Positions 22,175 to 33,799 of a stretch of 64,000 nt of DNA are shown here, piece by piece. The position numbers and the translations under genes are program-made. The DNA is from Myoxocephalus aenaeus (taxonomy: Eukaryota; Chordata; Actinopteri; Perciformes; Cottidae): contig JBAMJR010000051.1 of NCBI GenBank assembly GCA_038501785.1, positions 848,501 through 912,500 on the forward strand, read 5' to 3'. The stretch's first letter is position 1; each line of letters opens with the position of its first letter. The notes beneath the pieces were generated by a model, which did not search any database, had not been told where the DNA came from, and saw only the letters and a program-made list of their open reading frames with translations.

Positions 22175-22575
22175 AGCAGACCACCACAAAGTCACACATG
22201 ATTTCTTCTGGCACTGAAAACCCCTATCAGTGTTTGTAAAATTGAAATCCCTCGGAAGAAACCTCAAAATATATTTTCCCAGTATCTACTTAACTCAACA
22301 TATTGAAATGTCTGCACACCATTTAGGGTGTAATCAGCCCTCTGCTGAAATTATATTAGATTCCAGACTCCCATCCATGAGACTCTCATCAACTTAACAT
22401 TAGGCTTGAAGCTGTGCAAATTATGGAAAGCGTTCGTTTAAGGGCCGGTCCCTCTCTCCTGATGAAAGCTTTTGTGATGGTTTAGGGAACGCCACAAAGT
22501 CACATATCATTTTCTGGGGGGCATTAGAAAGTCCAATCAGAATCTATAAAGATGAAAAAGTCCCTCTCAAAGCTG
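22175..22575. repeat. Pair of diverged direct repeats
   Basis: The segments 22175-22260 and 22480-22572 share GTTTAG..CCACAAAGTCACA, ATCAG and a following GAAA-rich stretch in the same order, at roughly 70 percent similarity by eye. They may be an old local duplication or two copies of one repeat. Confidence 0.35.
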
Positions 22576-22579
22576 GAGG

Positions 22580-25200
22580 ACCAATACTTAACTGCAGTGT
22601 CATCTTGATGCACGGCCTAGAGCTCTTCCATTGATTATGAATAGGAAACGAAGTTGGCTGACTCATAAATAGTTCGTCTGAACTCCAGCTCAAGGAGCTC
22701 TACATTCTTCTCCTCGCAAGAAAAGAGAAAATGCATTTGTGTGCTAACGCTGGAATATTCTCGGCACCGCCACGGTCACTTTTATTTCCATCTTTTAATC
22801 AATTTCTTCCTCTATCAAGCTATATATTACTGAGACATATGGCACATTGTATTAGATGTCAGGGAGATCTCTTTCTGAAAGGCATTAATAATAGAACATA
22901 TTAGCAGGTCAAAGTCTTCTGAAGCAAGAATCATTTTTAGAGCTGCACTCTGATCTTTGGCAGTCTCAGGCGGAGATATCTGTTTGAATATCTGAAACTG
23001 AAATGTGAGTGTTTTTGAAGACAAACTCTACAGCTCGAAGCAGAAATTATTTTCTCTTTTTAGAAGCAATGCGTTGAATGTGTTATGCTGTGGTGCTGAT
23101 ACAGAGGTTAGAGAGTTATTACAATCAAGGTTTTTTTTAGATTTCATTTGATAATTTCTCGTACAACGGTGTGTACGTATTTTTCAAACTAAACGTCTGT
23201 CTTCACAGGAAACAACTTGTTTGGGTTTAGGCAACAAGAACCACTTGGCGTGAAGTGACGTGTCTTAAGTATGGAAGTTGCATGTCAACTAAGTCAACGG
23301 TTTTTCACCTCAAGAGATTTCTGGCAGTAATCCCAGAACTCCCCCACATGCAGCGTTTGTCACTCTATATCTATATACTTCCTGGTTCATTATGTCATGG
23401 ATTGCATAGGAATTGATTTTGTGAGACATACAAATTACATTGCATTAGTGCAACAGTGTACGAAAACAGCCGGCATTTGGAGGTTGATCCAAATGCTCAA
23501 TACGTAGTTATTATTTTGTCAAAATATGGATGAATATGCATAAATTTGGAGCGGAAATTAGGAACATGCAGAGTTGGTTGTTTCTATACATTTTGTCGGG
23601 CTGCTCGCTCTGACAAATTGTAACAGACACAAACAGCAACCGACTAAATCGACATAGGATGAGTGTTAGACATTAGTTTAGATAAGAAATACTTTAGATG
23701 ATATTTATGTATTGTTTTCTTAAGGTGTGGTCGGTGGTATGTTGCGCCCTAACTAATGGAATTTAAACTAAATGAGCAGAACGTTCTATTTCTGCTTGGA
23801 TAACAGCAGAAATAGGAACATTCACTTTGGAATTCGCTGTCAACGAGGTGTGGCGAGAGAGATGAAGTTGAATAAAAGCGGACAGGCAGCTTAGCAAGAG
23901 GGGTTAGAGAAGAGAGGAGAAAAACAAGGATTGAAAACAAAGGTGAGAGGAGAGACGATGAACGGGGGCGATGGGGAGAAATGAACAGAGGAGGACAGTG
24001 AGTGCTGCCAGATCGGCGTAAATCCATGTGTGTGTGTGTAGCAATGGGGATAATATGGCCGCGGCTGAAGAACACACATCTCACATCACATTCAACAGGT
24101 GGGTCAACAAGGGGCATCTCAAACAGGCAGGCAGGAGCTTATCTTAATTCTGAGGGAGAGAAAATCCAAGATCCTATCTACACTGACTCCCTGTAATCGA
24201 TGCTGACAGGTAATTCAGAGCAGTGCATGGGAGAGCTTACAGCTCGCAGGAGTGGCAGGACATTTGTGTGGCCTTGGTTGCTATACACTCCATGCAATCA
24301 AAGTGCTTGGCAGTTCTAATAAATGTCCAGAGAAACATATTTTATAAGAGCTAAGAACCAATTGAGCAGAGAACTAGCGATGATGGACGAGACAAGAAAG
24401 TAGATCTTGAAATTTTCTGGAAGTTGTTCGTCCATCTGTCAGAGACTCTATGGCTACCCTCAAGTAAAGTTAATATAAATTCCTATTCATATTATATTTT
24501 TTATTTTTTCTATTAATGGAACTGCATAATGTCATCAAAATCTGATAAAGTCGTATCAATACTTTGCAAATCTATGCATTATTTACAGGCGTTTAGCAGA
24601 GTCGCTACATGTCTTAACCAGGCATGTCAGATATGTTATTCTCAGAAATGCCATCACTTTGCATTCTACATGTGTTAGAACAGTTTTTGTGGGAACAAAG
24701 ATTGTATGACATGTTTTATTATTTGTGTCTGTATGTCCATAGGCTGATATATTATCTCATACTTTTGGAACTACAGGTTCCGTCAGGGTTTGAGGGACAT
24801 AAACAGCAAGTTCTGGCAACCATTGGACGTGTGCCGGATTAGCTGTTAACAGTCTTTGTTTGTAATGTTGCTCATGAGAACAGAGGGAGATATCAATGGA
24901 TTACTTTCATACTGAAGAAAATTAATGATTTTCAACCAAATTCCAGATTTATAGACAATTATTCGCAACACTGGCGATAATGATATCTTTGGAAAGTCAG
25001 CACTGAATCTAAAAGTATGTGTTTCATGTATGTGGGCTTAAAATGAGTCCGCTTGGTCACATGCAATTGGTTAAGAAATGTTACTGTCAACATTCTGTTG
25101 AAAACAAATATTTGGTTTTACATTTTTTGTAATGCATAACAGTGCAACATATTTAATTGCATTGCCATTTAAATTAGATTATTTCCATGCATCCATCCAT
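22580..25200. other. Unique non-coding DNA
   Basis: No gene was found. The 122-codon minus-strand frame at 23749-24117 is Ser/Pro/Leu-rich, a chance product of purine-rich plus-strand DNA. Confidence 0.5.
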
Positions 25201-25205
25201 TTATT

Positions 25206-25208
<3 letters not shown>

Positions 25209-25242
<34 letters not shown>
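25209..25242. repeat. AT microsatellite
   Basis: About 17 AT units, preceded by CATCCATCCATTTATT, which resembles the simple tail of a retroelement. Confidence 0.93.
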
Positions 25243-25244
<2 letters not shown>

Positions 25245-28200
25245 AAATCAGAAAAATCTGATCCATGATATAGATTAATTGTTACCACCCTCACCCTGCA
25301 GCACATGGCAGTACAATACAAACATACATTGTCACATTGGCATCTATTGACAAGCCTCCAGTACTCTGACACCTCTGCCTTCTGTTTCCTCTCCAAGTCT
25401 CTCCTTCTGTGCTTTGCAACTGTCTGAGTCAATAAAAACAATACAAGAAGGTGAGTGGTTCTCCCGTTTGCCCATTTAAAACCGACACTGTTGTTTTGAG
25501 TTAAAGTCAGACACTGCATGGATGTAGAGGCCAAACCCAGAGGACCAACAAAAAAAAAAAGGAAATGGAGGAGAGTGTATGTAGGCTACCAGGGGAAGTG
25601 TGATGGCTCATGGCTGTGTATCCAGAGCACATTAAAAAGAGAAGAGAAGCCCGGTGCAGCTGGTCCCTCAAAGCTGCCATTGGCATTTCTCCAGTTTTGT
25701 GTGAGGACTCGTTATGCAATTCTGCAAGAGCCTGTTTTCTCATCCTGAACTATTGCTAAAACCAACACGACTGGTGGTTCACACAAGTCCACGCGCTGAA
25801 TGACAATAATAAGACAACAAAACTAAAAAAAAGAAAGTGTTGTGAATGTGAACTTCAAACCTTCTGCGTCTCCTTTGCGAACACAAGCAGTGATGTGCAC
25901 GAATAGTATCACACAAATACAAGCGTGCGTTGTTTTGGAATGTGGGCCACACTCTGCTATCACTCAGCAGCTGAGCTGACATTGTGAACCATACATAAAA
26001 TATTCGGCATGTACTGTATTTCACTATGAGCATATATTCCAAGACTCATGAAAAAATAAAATGTGTTCTTGTTCACATCCACCGCTGGCTGTGTGTCCTA
26101 CTCTACATGCTTCATCTCATCCAGTTGCGAAATGCAAAGCTCCACCTTGAATCATTGAATCTTTTTTTTTCAAAATTGTACCCATTATTTTATATTATTT
26201 AGTGCCATTTTGCTTTATTTTTATGAGTTCACAGCAGAAAGTTACAAACAACAAGAACTCACGACATGAGTCAAAGGCCCTCAGCCAGATTCAGACTCAG
26301 GACTTAGTGGTTACATGCTAAACATGTTACAGCAGGAAGCATCATGTGGTCGAGGCTTGCATGGTTTGTGATGTATGTAAATGCAAATGAATCATGACAG
26401 GGCAGCTCAAGCTCCAGCAGACCCAGACGACATACAGAAAAATACATGCAAGAAAGAGAACCTGCTTGATTTCCCCCAGACATTTTGTTATGAAACATGC
26501 TACATTTAAATTAGCAGATATGTCAACTGTTCATATTGCACAGATTGTAACGATAATAGACACAGAGATGATGATAAACGCATACGTTGCCGATGTTAGC
26601 ACTTGTTTAAGCAGATTAATGTTTTGATAGTAAATGTTTTGTGCAAATAATCAGATTATAAGAAACTAAAGGTTGTAATGAGCTCAAGATAGTTTCACAA
26701 AATGCCTAATCGTATTACTATTCCTTTCACAGGGATTACTGAAGCCTTCAATTACACCATGTTACTTCTATGAAGAAGAAAAAAAAGATGAAAACATCAC
26801 CTTGGCCTCTCTGCTGCTACATTATTCCACGACCATAAAAAAAACAGCGGCATGTGAAGCTGAATCTTTAATCTTTTCTCTACAGCCCAAACAGGCCCAT
26901 TAAACCCACTAAGTCCATTTGCAGAGGTCAGCCTTCTATGTGGCTAAGTGTCTGATGCAAAAAGGCTGCCTGACCTCTTCAGTCCTCTTCACACAATCTT
27001 GGCAGCGGACTTCTTAAAAATGATTGCGCTACATTTGTATGTTTATGCTTCATACTGTTTACTCCAGGTGAAGCTTTATGAAGGCCGTATTTGGCGAGGC
27101 TCTATTTTATAGGGAATAATCCATTAGTCACTCACTGTACTGAAGCCTGTTGGACAAAACTGCAAGTGTGCACACTTTGGTGTGTTGAGAACTTTTTTTA
27201 GGGAAATAATTTAAACTTCTAATGAAAGATGGGACAGTGGTGCAAAGTCACATCTTGTCAATCAAGGAGTTTATTCTCAGAGGAAACTCAACTTTGTAAT
27301 CAATGGGACCGAATTGCAACTACAGTTCAAATGTCTCTCCTGTGGGAGTTCCCTCCAAACCTTTGAGCCGCCGCCTCAGACCAAACCCTGGCTGCAGGCC
27401 GAGCTGCAGGGACACGAGCCAAGACCGCCTGCAGATCCCGTCACGAATCTATTAGCTTTTACTTACTAATGTATTCGGACACAAAGGGCTCTGATGTCCA
27501 TCCTGACCACCAGTTATTTGTGGCTTTTAGTCGATGTCTCAGCTTCAACCACTGGAACATCCTGTGCTCTTTGTAGTGATAGAAGCCACACAGCGTCATC
27601 GCTTTGAGCACTATCCATAGAAATGATTTATGCATTTTCCTTTTCATTTCCATCAAGCGTGTTTCACACATCTAATTAGTGTGGAAAAGATAAGACATGC
27701 GTTGAACTATGTGTTCTTTAACATAGCCCCCATATGTGAGCCCACTTTAGTCCTGCAGTGGTATTCTTGCATAAGCAATGTGAGAAATGTTTTGCATACA
27801 AGATTAAGGATTACATTGTGTATCAATCTTCCCAGTGTTAATGTACTATAAAGAGTACAGCTTGTATTTGTATGCAGTACTCAGTGTCTCCTCAGTCATT
27901 CACACTGTATATCTTTGTAATAAGATCAGATCAGCCAAATGGGAATGTTGAAAATCTTTTAAACGGCAAGAGTAATGAAAAGTGAAAGACTTAACATTTT
28001 TAATAATAAGTACAGTGACACTAGGCACATGCTTTTAGCTGTGAAAATCAGATTAGACAGAAAAGGATACAGTTAGTCAGGCTTGAACCTCTAATAACAG
28101 GATGAGGAGCCCAACGTTCACCACAGTGTGCACATATCCACTTCCTCTGATGTAGATTTATATGCTGGTCAAAATGGATTATGCTTTTTAATCAGGCTCA

Positions 28201-29760
28201 TATCTTAGAGGACTATCAAGGAAAATTAATTGAAATTCCAGGCTCTTTTATACTGTGATTAATATAATTATAATAAACCTAATTTTTGCGTTACATTGCT
28301 GAATCGAAGGGTTGTCTCCCACACATTTCAAGGAATATGTTTTTTTCCCCCCAGTACAGAGAGGACTGATGCTATTATTAAAATGCATAATTAATGTTGG
28401 AAAGTTGGATTTATGAATTATTGATTAATGGAGAGAAGAAAAAAAAAATTGTACCTCCAACAATAAGAAGGCTAGTTGCTCAACTCAAATTCATATCATT
28501 ATTACAATTAGACTGATGATGATAGTAATGGTGCAATGCTTTTGATGATTGGCAAAGACAACTAAAACAAGTTCATCGACATGGCATTACTGTGACATAA
28601 CAGATGTACCGCTCTGAAAACTTCCCTAGAGGAGGGACCGGAGGCACAACACAGAGGAATTGACAGAGGGACGTTGCCTGCGGCCAATGGGATTGAGCGC
28701 TGGGCGGGAACACCCGCAGGGCTAATAGCCCCTCTGGCCCTCGAGGGAGGCCCTGTCCTCGAATAAAACATACATCATATATAGTAGTACTAATCACTGC
28801 AGGCCATCCACTGAGGACATTGAAGGTCCCGAGTGGTGTCCTTCTATTTTTTTGCAGTCCTTACATTCAGCCCAGTTGGCTACAGATCCTACATCTCCTC
28901 CTTCTATTCCCCTCAAACACTCATTCCCCCTGGAGCCATGCCAATCTGTAGCGCTGGACTGTAACATGTGTCTGCTTTAAGAAAATGATCCCCATTCTGA
29001 GACCATCTACTTGCAGTCTACTCCCAGTGTGAGGTGGCCCTGGTATTCATCACTCCGAGGTCACGAGGTGCCCTCTCTTTCTGCGTCAAATCAAGGACAA
29101 GAGGTTCTATAGTTCCAAGACGAAAACAGAACACTCTTGATTGTTTATGCACATCTCTGCTTATCTTCTTCCTGTGGCACGCGAGCATGCTGCATTTTAT
29201 TAGGTGCATTTCCTTGATGAAAATCTTCAGTGCAAGTGAGCAGTGATCTGGGTACATTGTAAAACGAGGCAAGCACTCTGCCCCACCCTTCGTTTGCAGG
29301 GTATTTCCTGCCCTGACAGCATGAGGCTTTGGTGTTCAGCAGCTTTCTGATTGCACTTTGCCTGCTAGAAACCACTGGAGAGCCATGATGCTCCCTCTTT
29401 GTTCTAGCTCTTGATGTAGGAACTGCGTGAACGACTTAAGAAGGAGACGGTAAAACTTTAAAAGCCGATGAATTTGTGGTCGGATCCTGCAGGCTTATCA
29501 GTTTCATGACTCACTTACATGGTAGACGGTGAAACGCTTTTCCAAAGGTATACTTGCATACGTGTTTTAGTGAAAATCTGTCAACCATTTGATTCCTCAG
29601 CAATGTTCCAATCAAACACTTAAGGAGCAAAAAATAGAGGTGAGGACCTGTAATGATTGCCTGTGATGTAGCATACTGAATGGCTCGGGCCTATAGGCTA
29701 TTACTTTATTATATGATTTAACTTTGACTCCAGCGTGTGTGAGCAACACCACGCACATGG
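25245..29760. other. Unique non-coding DNA
   Basis: No gene was found over 4.5 kb. A short GC-rich stretch at 28600-28760 (GGGACCGGAGGC, GGGCGGGAACACCC) stands out from AT-rich neighbours but encodes nothing recognisable. Confidence 0.5.
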
Positions 29761-29764
29761 AACA

Positions 29765-29973
<209 letters not shown>

Positions 29974-30006
<33 letters not shown>

Positions 30007-30053
30007 ACGCACACGCACACGCACACGCACACGCACACAAACACAAACACACA
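29974..30053. repeat. Compound CA and CACACG array
   Basis: A CA run changes into about seven CACACG units and then AAACAC-type units. It flanks the SINE remnant on the side opposite the long CA array. Confidence 0.93.
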
Positions 30054-30188
30054 TCCTACCTAAAACACTCTTCAGTAGAAGCTTCATAAATTGCTGCACA
30101 GCATGTATAGCTGACAAGGTGTTTCTAAGATCTCTTTTAAATTTCTAATGATTTTATCGAGTCTCATGTTAGTAACGTTGGTCGTGTT

Positions 30189-30295
30189 TTTCTTTCTTTT
30201 TCTTTCAGGTTTATGTGGAATTTGTGATTCTAAATGTGAAGATCCTTGGCACCTGTATTTCATTTTGTGGTTCGACAGATGCTAAATTCAAACAG
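30189..30295 (+). other. Exon-like segment with acceptor and 29-codon open frame
   Basis: A long pyrimidine tract ends in TTTCTTTCAG at 30208, a very good 3' splice site. The next 87 nt (30209-30295) are open in one frame for exactly 29 codons and end CAAACAG|GTTATT, a weak donor. The peptide (VEFVILNVKILGTC in part) matches nothing I know. It may be chance. Confidence 0.15.
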
Positions 30296-30299
30296 GTTA

Positions 30300-32030
30300 T
30301 TGAGAGCACCCACATTTTGTTATTTTTATTGATATCATTTTTCTTTTTTTATAAAAGTGAAGAAGGGTTTTTCTACACATTCTTTCTTTACTTCTTCTAT
30401 CCTGAATGAGGTTGACGTTTTACTCAGATTTCTATGCGCACTGCAATATTAAATGAAGAATAAGCGAATCATTTAATTATCTGCCGTTCTGCCCGAACAC
30501 CCCAACTTTCTGTTTGTTTAGTTTGCCGTGTGAAAACTTCTTTTGCTATCGCAGAGTTACTTCATCTTGGGGAAGGGCAGAAATCTATTTTCTGAAATTG
30601 ATAACTTCAACTTCTAACTGCAAATAATCAGTGAGTAAAAGACGGCCGATGATGATACTTTGGTTCTAACGGTTCCTTTTTATTGGGACTGTGTAGGACG
30701 ATTGTGCAATATGACACTGGACACGGAGAATAGTTCTAGTGTCGTCTTTGCCCCTGATTGAAAAGAGGAATTATTGTTGAAAGGGAAACTCAAAATCTTG
30801 TTTTTGCTGATAGTCGAAGCTCTCACCTTGGTGGTGGTAAATCCACTCTCTGTTATCTCACCTCACTCTTTCCCCTGGCCATTCCATAAAGCACATATTC
30901 TTCAAATCACTCGAGACCTTAACTGTTTTATTTGCCTCTGCACAGCTTCACACACATTCCAGATAGTTGGCATACAGACTCTACACATAATCTACATATT
31001 TGTTTGAGGAATAACACCTCGCAGACCTGACAATCTGGCGTTCCCTCTCCGTGCTCTGGTCTCACAGTGAGTGATCACCAGGCTGAGCTGATTCGGCCTG
31101 AAAGCCAGCGCTGTTTAATGAGCGATGGAGGGCGTGAGAGAAGACACAACAGGTGGAGCGTCAGATTGATGCTCTGCATCTGGGAATGGACCACTTTTCT
31201 CGCCAGCTGTCAACCTGGATAATAATCGTTAAAGAAAACAACACGTTGATGAAAGTTTCATGCTACCAGGACATTTGCCTGTGATTTCATCAGCTGTTGG
31301 GATGAATAAGTTGTATCCGCGAGGTGTTATTCATCTGGCTGTTGTCAGAGACATCAGCTCTCAGCATGGCAGTTATCCAGGTAATTATTGATATGTTTCT
31401 GATGCTCAGCTCTAGGCAGCTGGTAAGCTGCCAAGAAAGGTCTTGCATCCTCATCTGAATCATGATCTGTAGTATTTGGTAACGGCACTCTCAAAACTTG
31501 GCACGGTCCAACACTGAGTTCATTGCTCTGGGCACACCAAATATAGTGATTTCTTTTTTTTTCCAGTTGATGTGGCTCGGTTCAGTTATTGCTTTGAAAG
31601 TCCAGCGCTCTGCCTCGCTTTGTTGCTCCGCAATCAATCTTCTCGGTAAAGGACACTTTCTTTTCCAAACAACCGCATCGTTTATCAAACAAAGCTCGAA
31701 ACACCAGTGACTCAGTGGGATTCTTCACAAACACCGTGAGCCTTAATTAATTTATCATGCTAGCTTTTATTCAAGGTCCCTTATGGAAGTCATTGTGTAA
31801 AGCTCTTACACTTAGCCCTCCATAAGACTTCATGTAGATGACTGTGTAGGAATCAGGCTCTTTGAATAATTTGCATATTAAAGGACTCGGATAGTGTCAA
31901 TGAACACTAAGTCAAGTACGCAGCGGCGCTCTCCAATATGAGTGTTATGGTACACTGTGGCCTGCTAATGGTGTGAATACTGGCACATTTTTTATAAGTA
32001 GACGCTAGTATGTTTGCTCCAAGTTTGGAG
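30300..32030. other. Unique non-coding DNA, possible conserved stretch
   Basis: No gene was found. The 31740-31990 stretch contains TTAATTAATT, an octamer (ATTTGCAT near 31870) and CTAATGG motifs in otherwise unique DNA. It is a candidate conserved element with no direct proof. Confidence 0.4.
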
Positions 32031-32033
32031 GCA

Positions 32034-32047
32034 GTTGCCATGGTAAC
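32034..32047. promoter_or_regulatory. RFX X-box motif
   Basis: GTTGCCATGGTAAC matches GTNRCCNNRGYAAC at all defined positions. It is the second perfect X-box in the window. Confidence 0.5.
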
Positions 32048-32683
32048 ACTGTCCTATCTTCACTTGCTCGCTGACAATCTGTTTCGTCAACTGATTCCCT
32101 GATTTAAAAAAAGGAAGAAACTCTATTCAAGCCAGCGGACATCTATTGCATTGACAGCCGTGTTGCACTAGACACATGTGCTGAGGTAAGCGAAGTTGCT
32201 CGCTTGGCAAAAATGTAAAAGCTATACACCATCGTGACAGAGGTGCTTAAAGGCTTTTAAGCTGAGATGTAGAGATGCATTAAAGGTATTCTGGCAGCTT
32301 GCACACCATAAGTCAATATAGCTATCAAAAATGTTTCACTTAATTATTTCCTCAAAAAAAACTGACCTTTGATCCCTGCAGTACAACAAACAAAGGTCGT
32401 CCGCAGGTTGCAAAACTAGACATATGGGTGATGCAATTATTGAGGACTCAGACCCCCTATTATTTAAAAACCTGCCCCTCTCAGCTGGACTTTAAAGCAG
32501 CCATCTTATCATTGAATTCAACTTGACTGTGATATTGTGAGAAGCTCAGTTCTCACTGATGCCTCATTTTTGCTCAAAACCCCATTTTCTCGAATGGTGA
32601 TTGTCTTACAGCGACAGGACCATTAAAAGTCCCAAAAATCTAAAAGTGCATCATTTTGCTTTTGTCTTGCTTCCATCTTTCAG

Positions 32684-32810
32684 GCGACAAAGAGACAGAA
32701 CTTCAATAGTAAAACAGATGCTGGGATTGTTGTGTGATAAAAGCCTTCTGTCACAACAGCTGCACACGGAGTCAAGAGGCTAGGAAGTGGAAATGATCAC
32801 TCATAATCAC
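32684..32810 (+). other. Possible non-coding exon
   Basis: An acceptor-like TTGCTTCCATCTTTCAG ends at 32683, and a consensus donor GTGAGT starts at 32811. The 127 nt between them have stops in all plus frames, so any transcript would be non-coding. The base before the donor is C rather than G, which weakens it. Confidence 0.15.
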
Positions 32811-32859
32811 GTGAGTTGTATTATTATTTATTATGAATGAGAATTATATCTACATACTA

Positions 32860-33010
32860 CAATGTATAAGTAAAACTAAAGTAAGTAAAATTATGGCAGT
32901 AAAGTATCTACAATACCACTGAAATGTACTGAGTGGAAATATAAAGTAGTATGCAATGGAAATATTCAAGTAAGTACCTCAAATTTCTACTGAAGTATAA
33001 TACCCTTAAC
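32860..33010. mobile_element. Possible AAGTA-rich repeat remnant
   Basis: The stretch is dominated by AAGTA, TACTGA and GTAAGTA motifs like the subterminal parts of fish hAT repeats. No terminus or target duplication is visible. Confidence 0.3.
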
Positions 33011-33062
33011 AACTAGATATAGAATAGCAAGGACATGAATAGTATTTTTAGTGTTTGCTAAT

Positions 33063-33400
33063 ATTAAAGGGAGTAGCGGTGTGGTTACAGATTGCAACAA
33101 AGTGAATAATCCTCCGCTCACTCCTCCCTTTTCAGGACTGCTGTGACGTTACTGCGGTTTCACAGGCGTGTGGGGAGAACTACGGTGGCCTTGAGGTAAC
33201 GTAACAATCCGAAGACTCTCGCTAGAGTCAGTGCTTGGTTTGTCTTGTCTAGAAACATGGCGGTGCAACATGATGGATTCCCAACAAATACTATGTAGAT
33301 ATGAAGGACTCATTTAAGCTAACGGAAGCACAATGATTCTTAGTTTCAGTTTATTTTACACAATTAAAACATAGCATTTCATTTCTGCTAAAGGATGCCA
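33063..33400 (+). mobile_element. Fish interspersed repeat (AACATGGCGGTGCAAC type)
   Basis: The copy contains GGTTACAGATTGCAACAAAG, CTCCGCTCACTCCTCCC, GAACTACGGTGGCC, GAAACATGGCGGTGCAAC and ATGTAGATATGAA in the order of a family I recognise as dispersed in fish genomes near genes. The normal left edge (an AAAGG..TAGTGGTG-like stretch) is partly present. The right edge is diverged. It does not encode protein. Confidence 0.6.
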
Positions 33401-33617
33401 TGAAATGCCAATAATCTATAATGTATCAGTTTTGCTGATACATATATAATAATTAACTTTATTCCTGAAATCCATTTGTGTCCCTGACTTCTGTAATAAA
33501 ACAATATTTTACAAGCAGCAGACAGGCTAACAATAAACACCCTAAACCAAGTGAACAAGGGGTTTATTTTGAAAGGGTGGATTCAACACATATGTCACAT
33601 ATGTCCTTTGTGCTCTA

Positions 33618-33663
33618 TCTGCAACACTCTCACCTTCTCATCTGCAACACTCTCACATTCAGG
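33618..33663. repeat. 23-bp tandem duplication
   Basis: TCTGCAACACTCTCA plus eight more bases occurs twice back to back at 33618-33640 and 33641-33663, with slight change at the right end. Confidence 0.85.
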
Positions 33664-33722
33664 AGAACCAGTCACGGCATGCATCACATAACTGTGATGG
33701 GTGACTATAACTGTGGATATAA

Positions 33723-33727
<5 letters not shown>

Positions 33728-33796
<69 letters not shown>
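33728..33796. repeat. Long AT microsatellite
   Basis: About 34 TA units. The Tyr-Ile runs in overlapping frames on both strands are its translation only. Confidence 0.96.
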
Positions 33797-33798
<2 letters not shown>

Positions 33799-33799
33799 T

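Noticed and set aside
28562..28797. Minus-strand Pro/Arg/Ser-rich frames in a GC-rich patch
   Set aside because: Two overlapping frames are open purely from composition, with no domain or splice signals.
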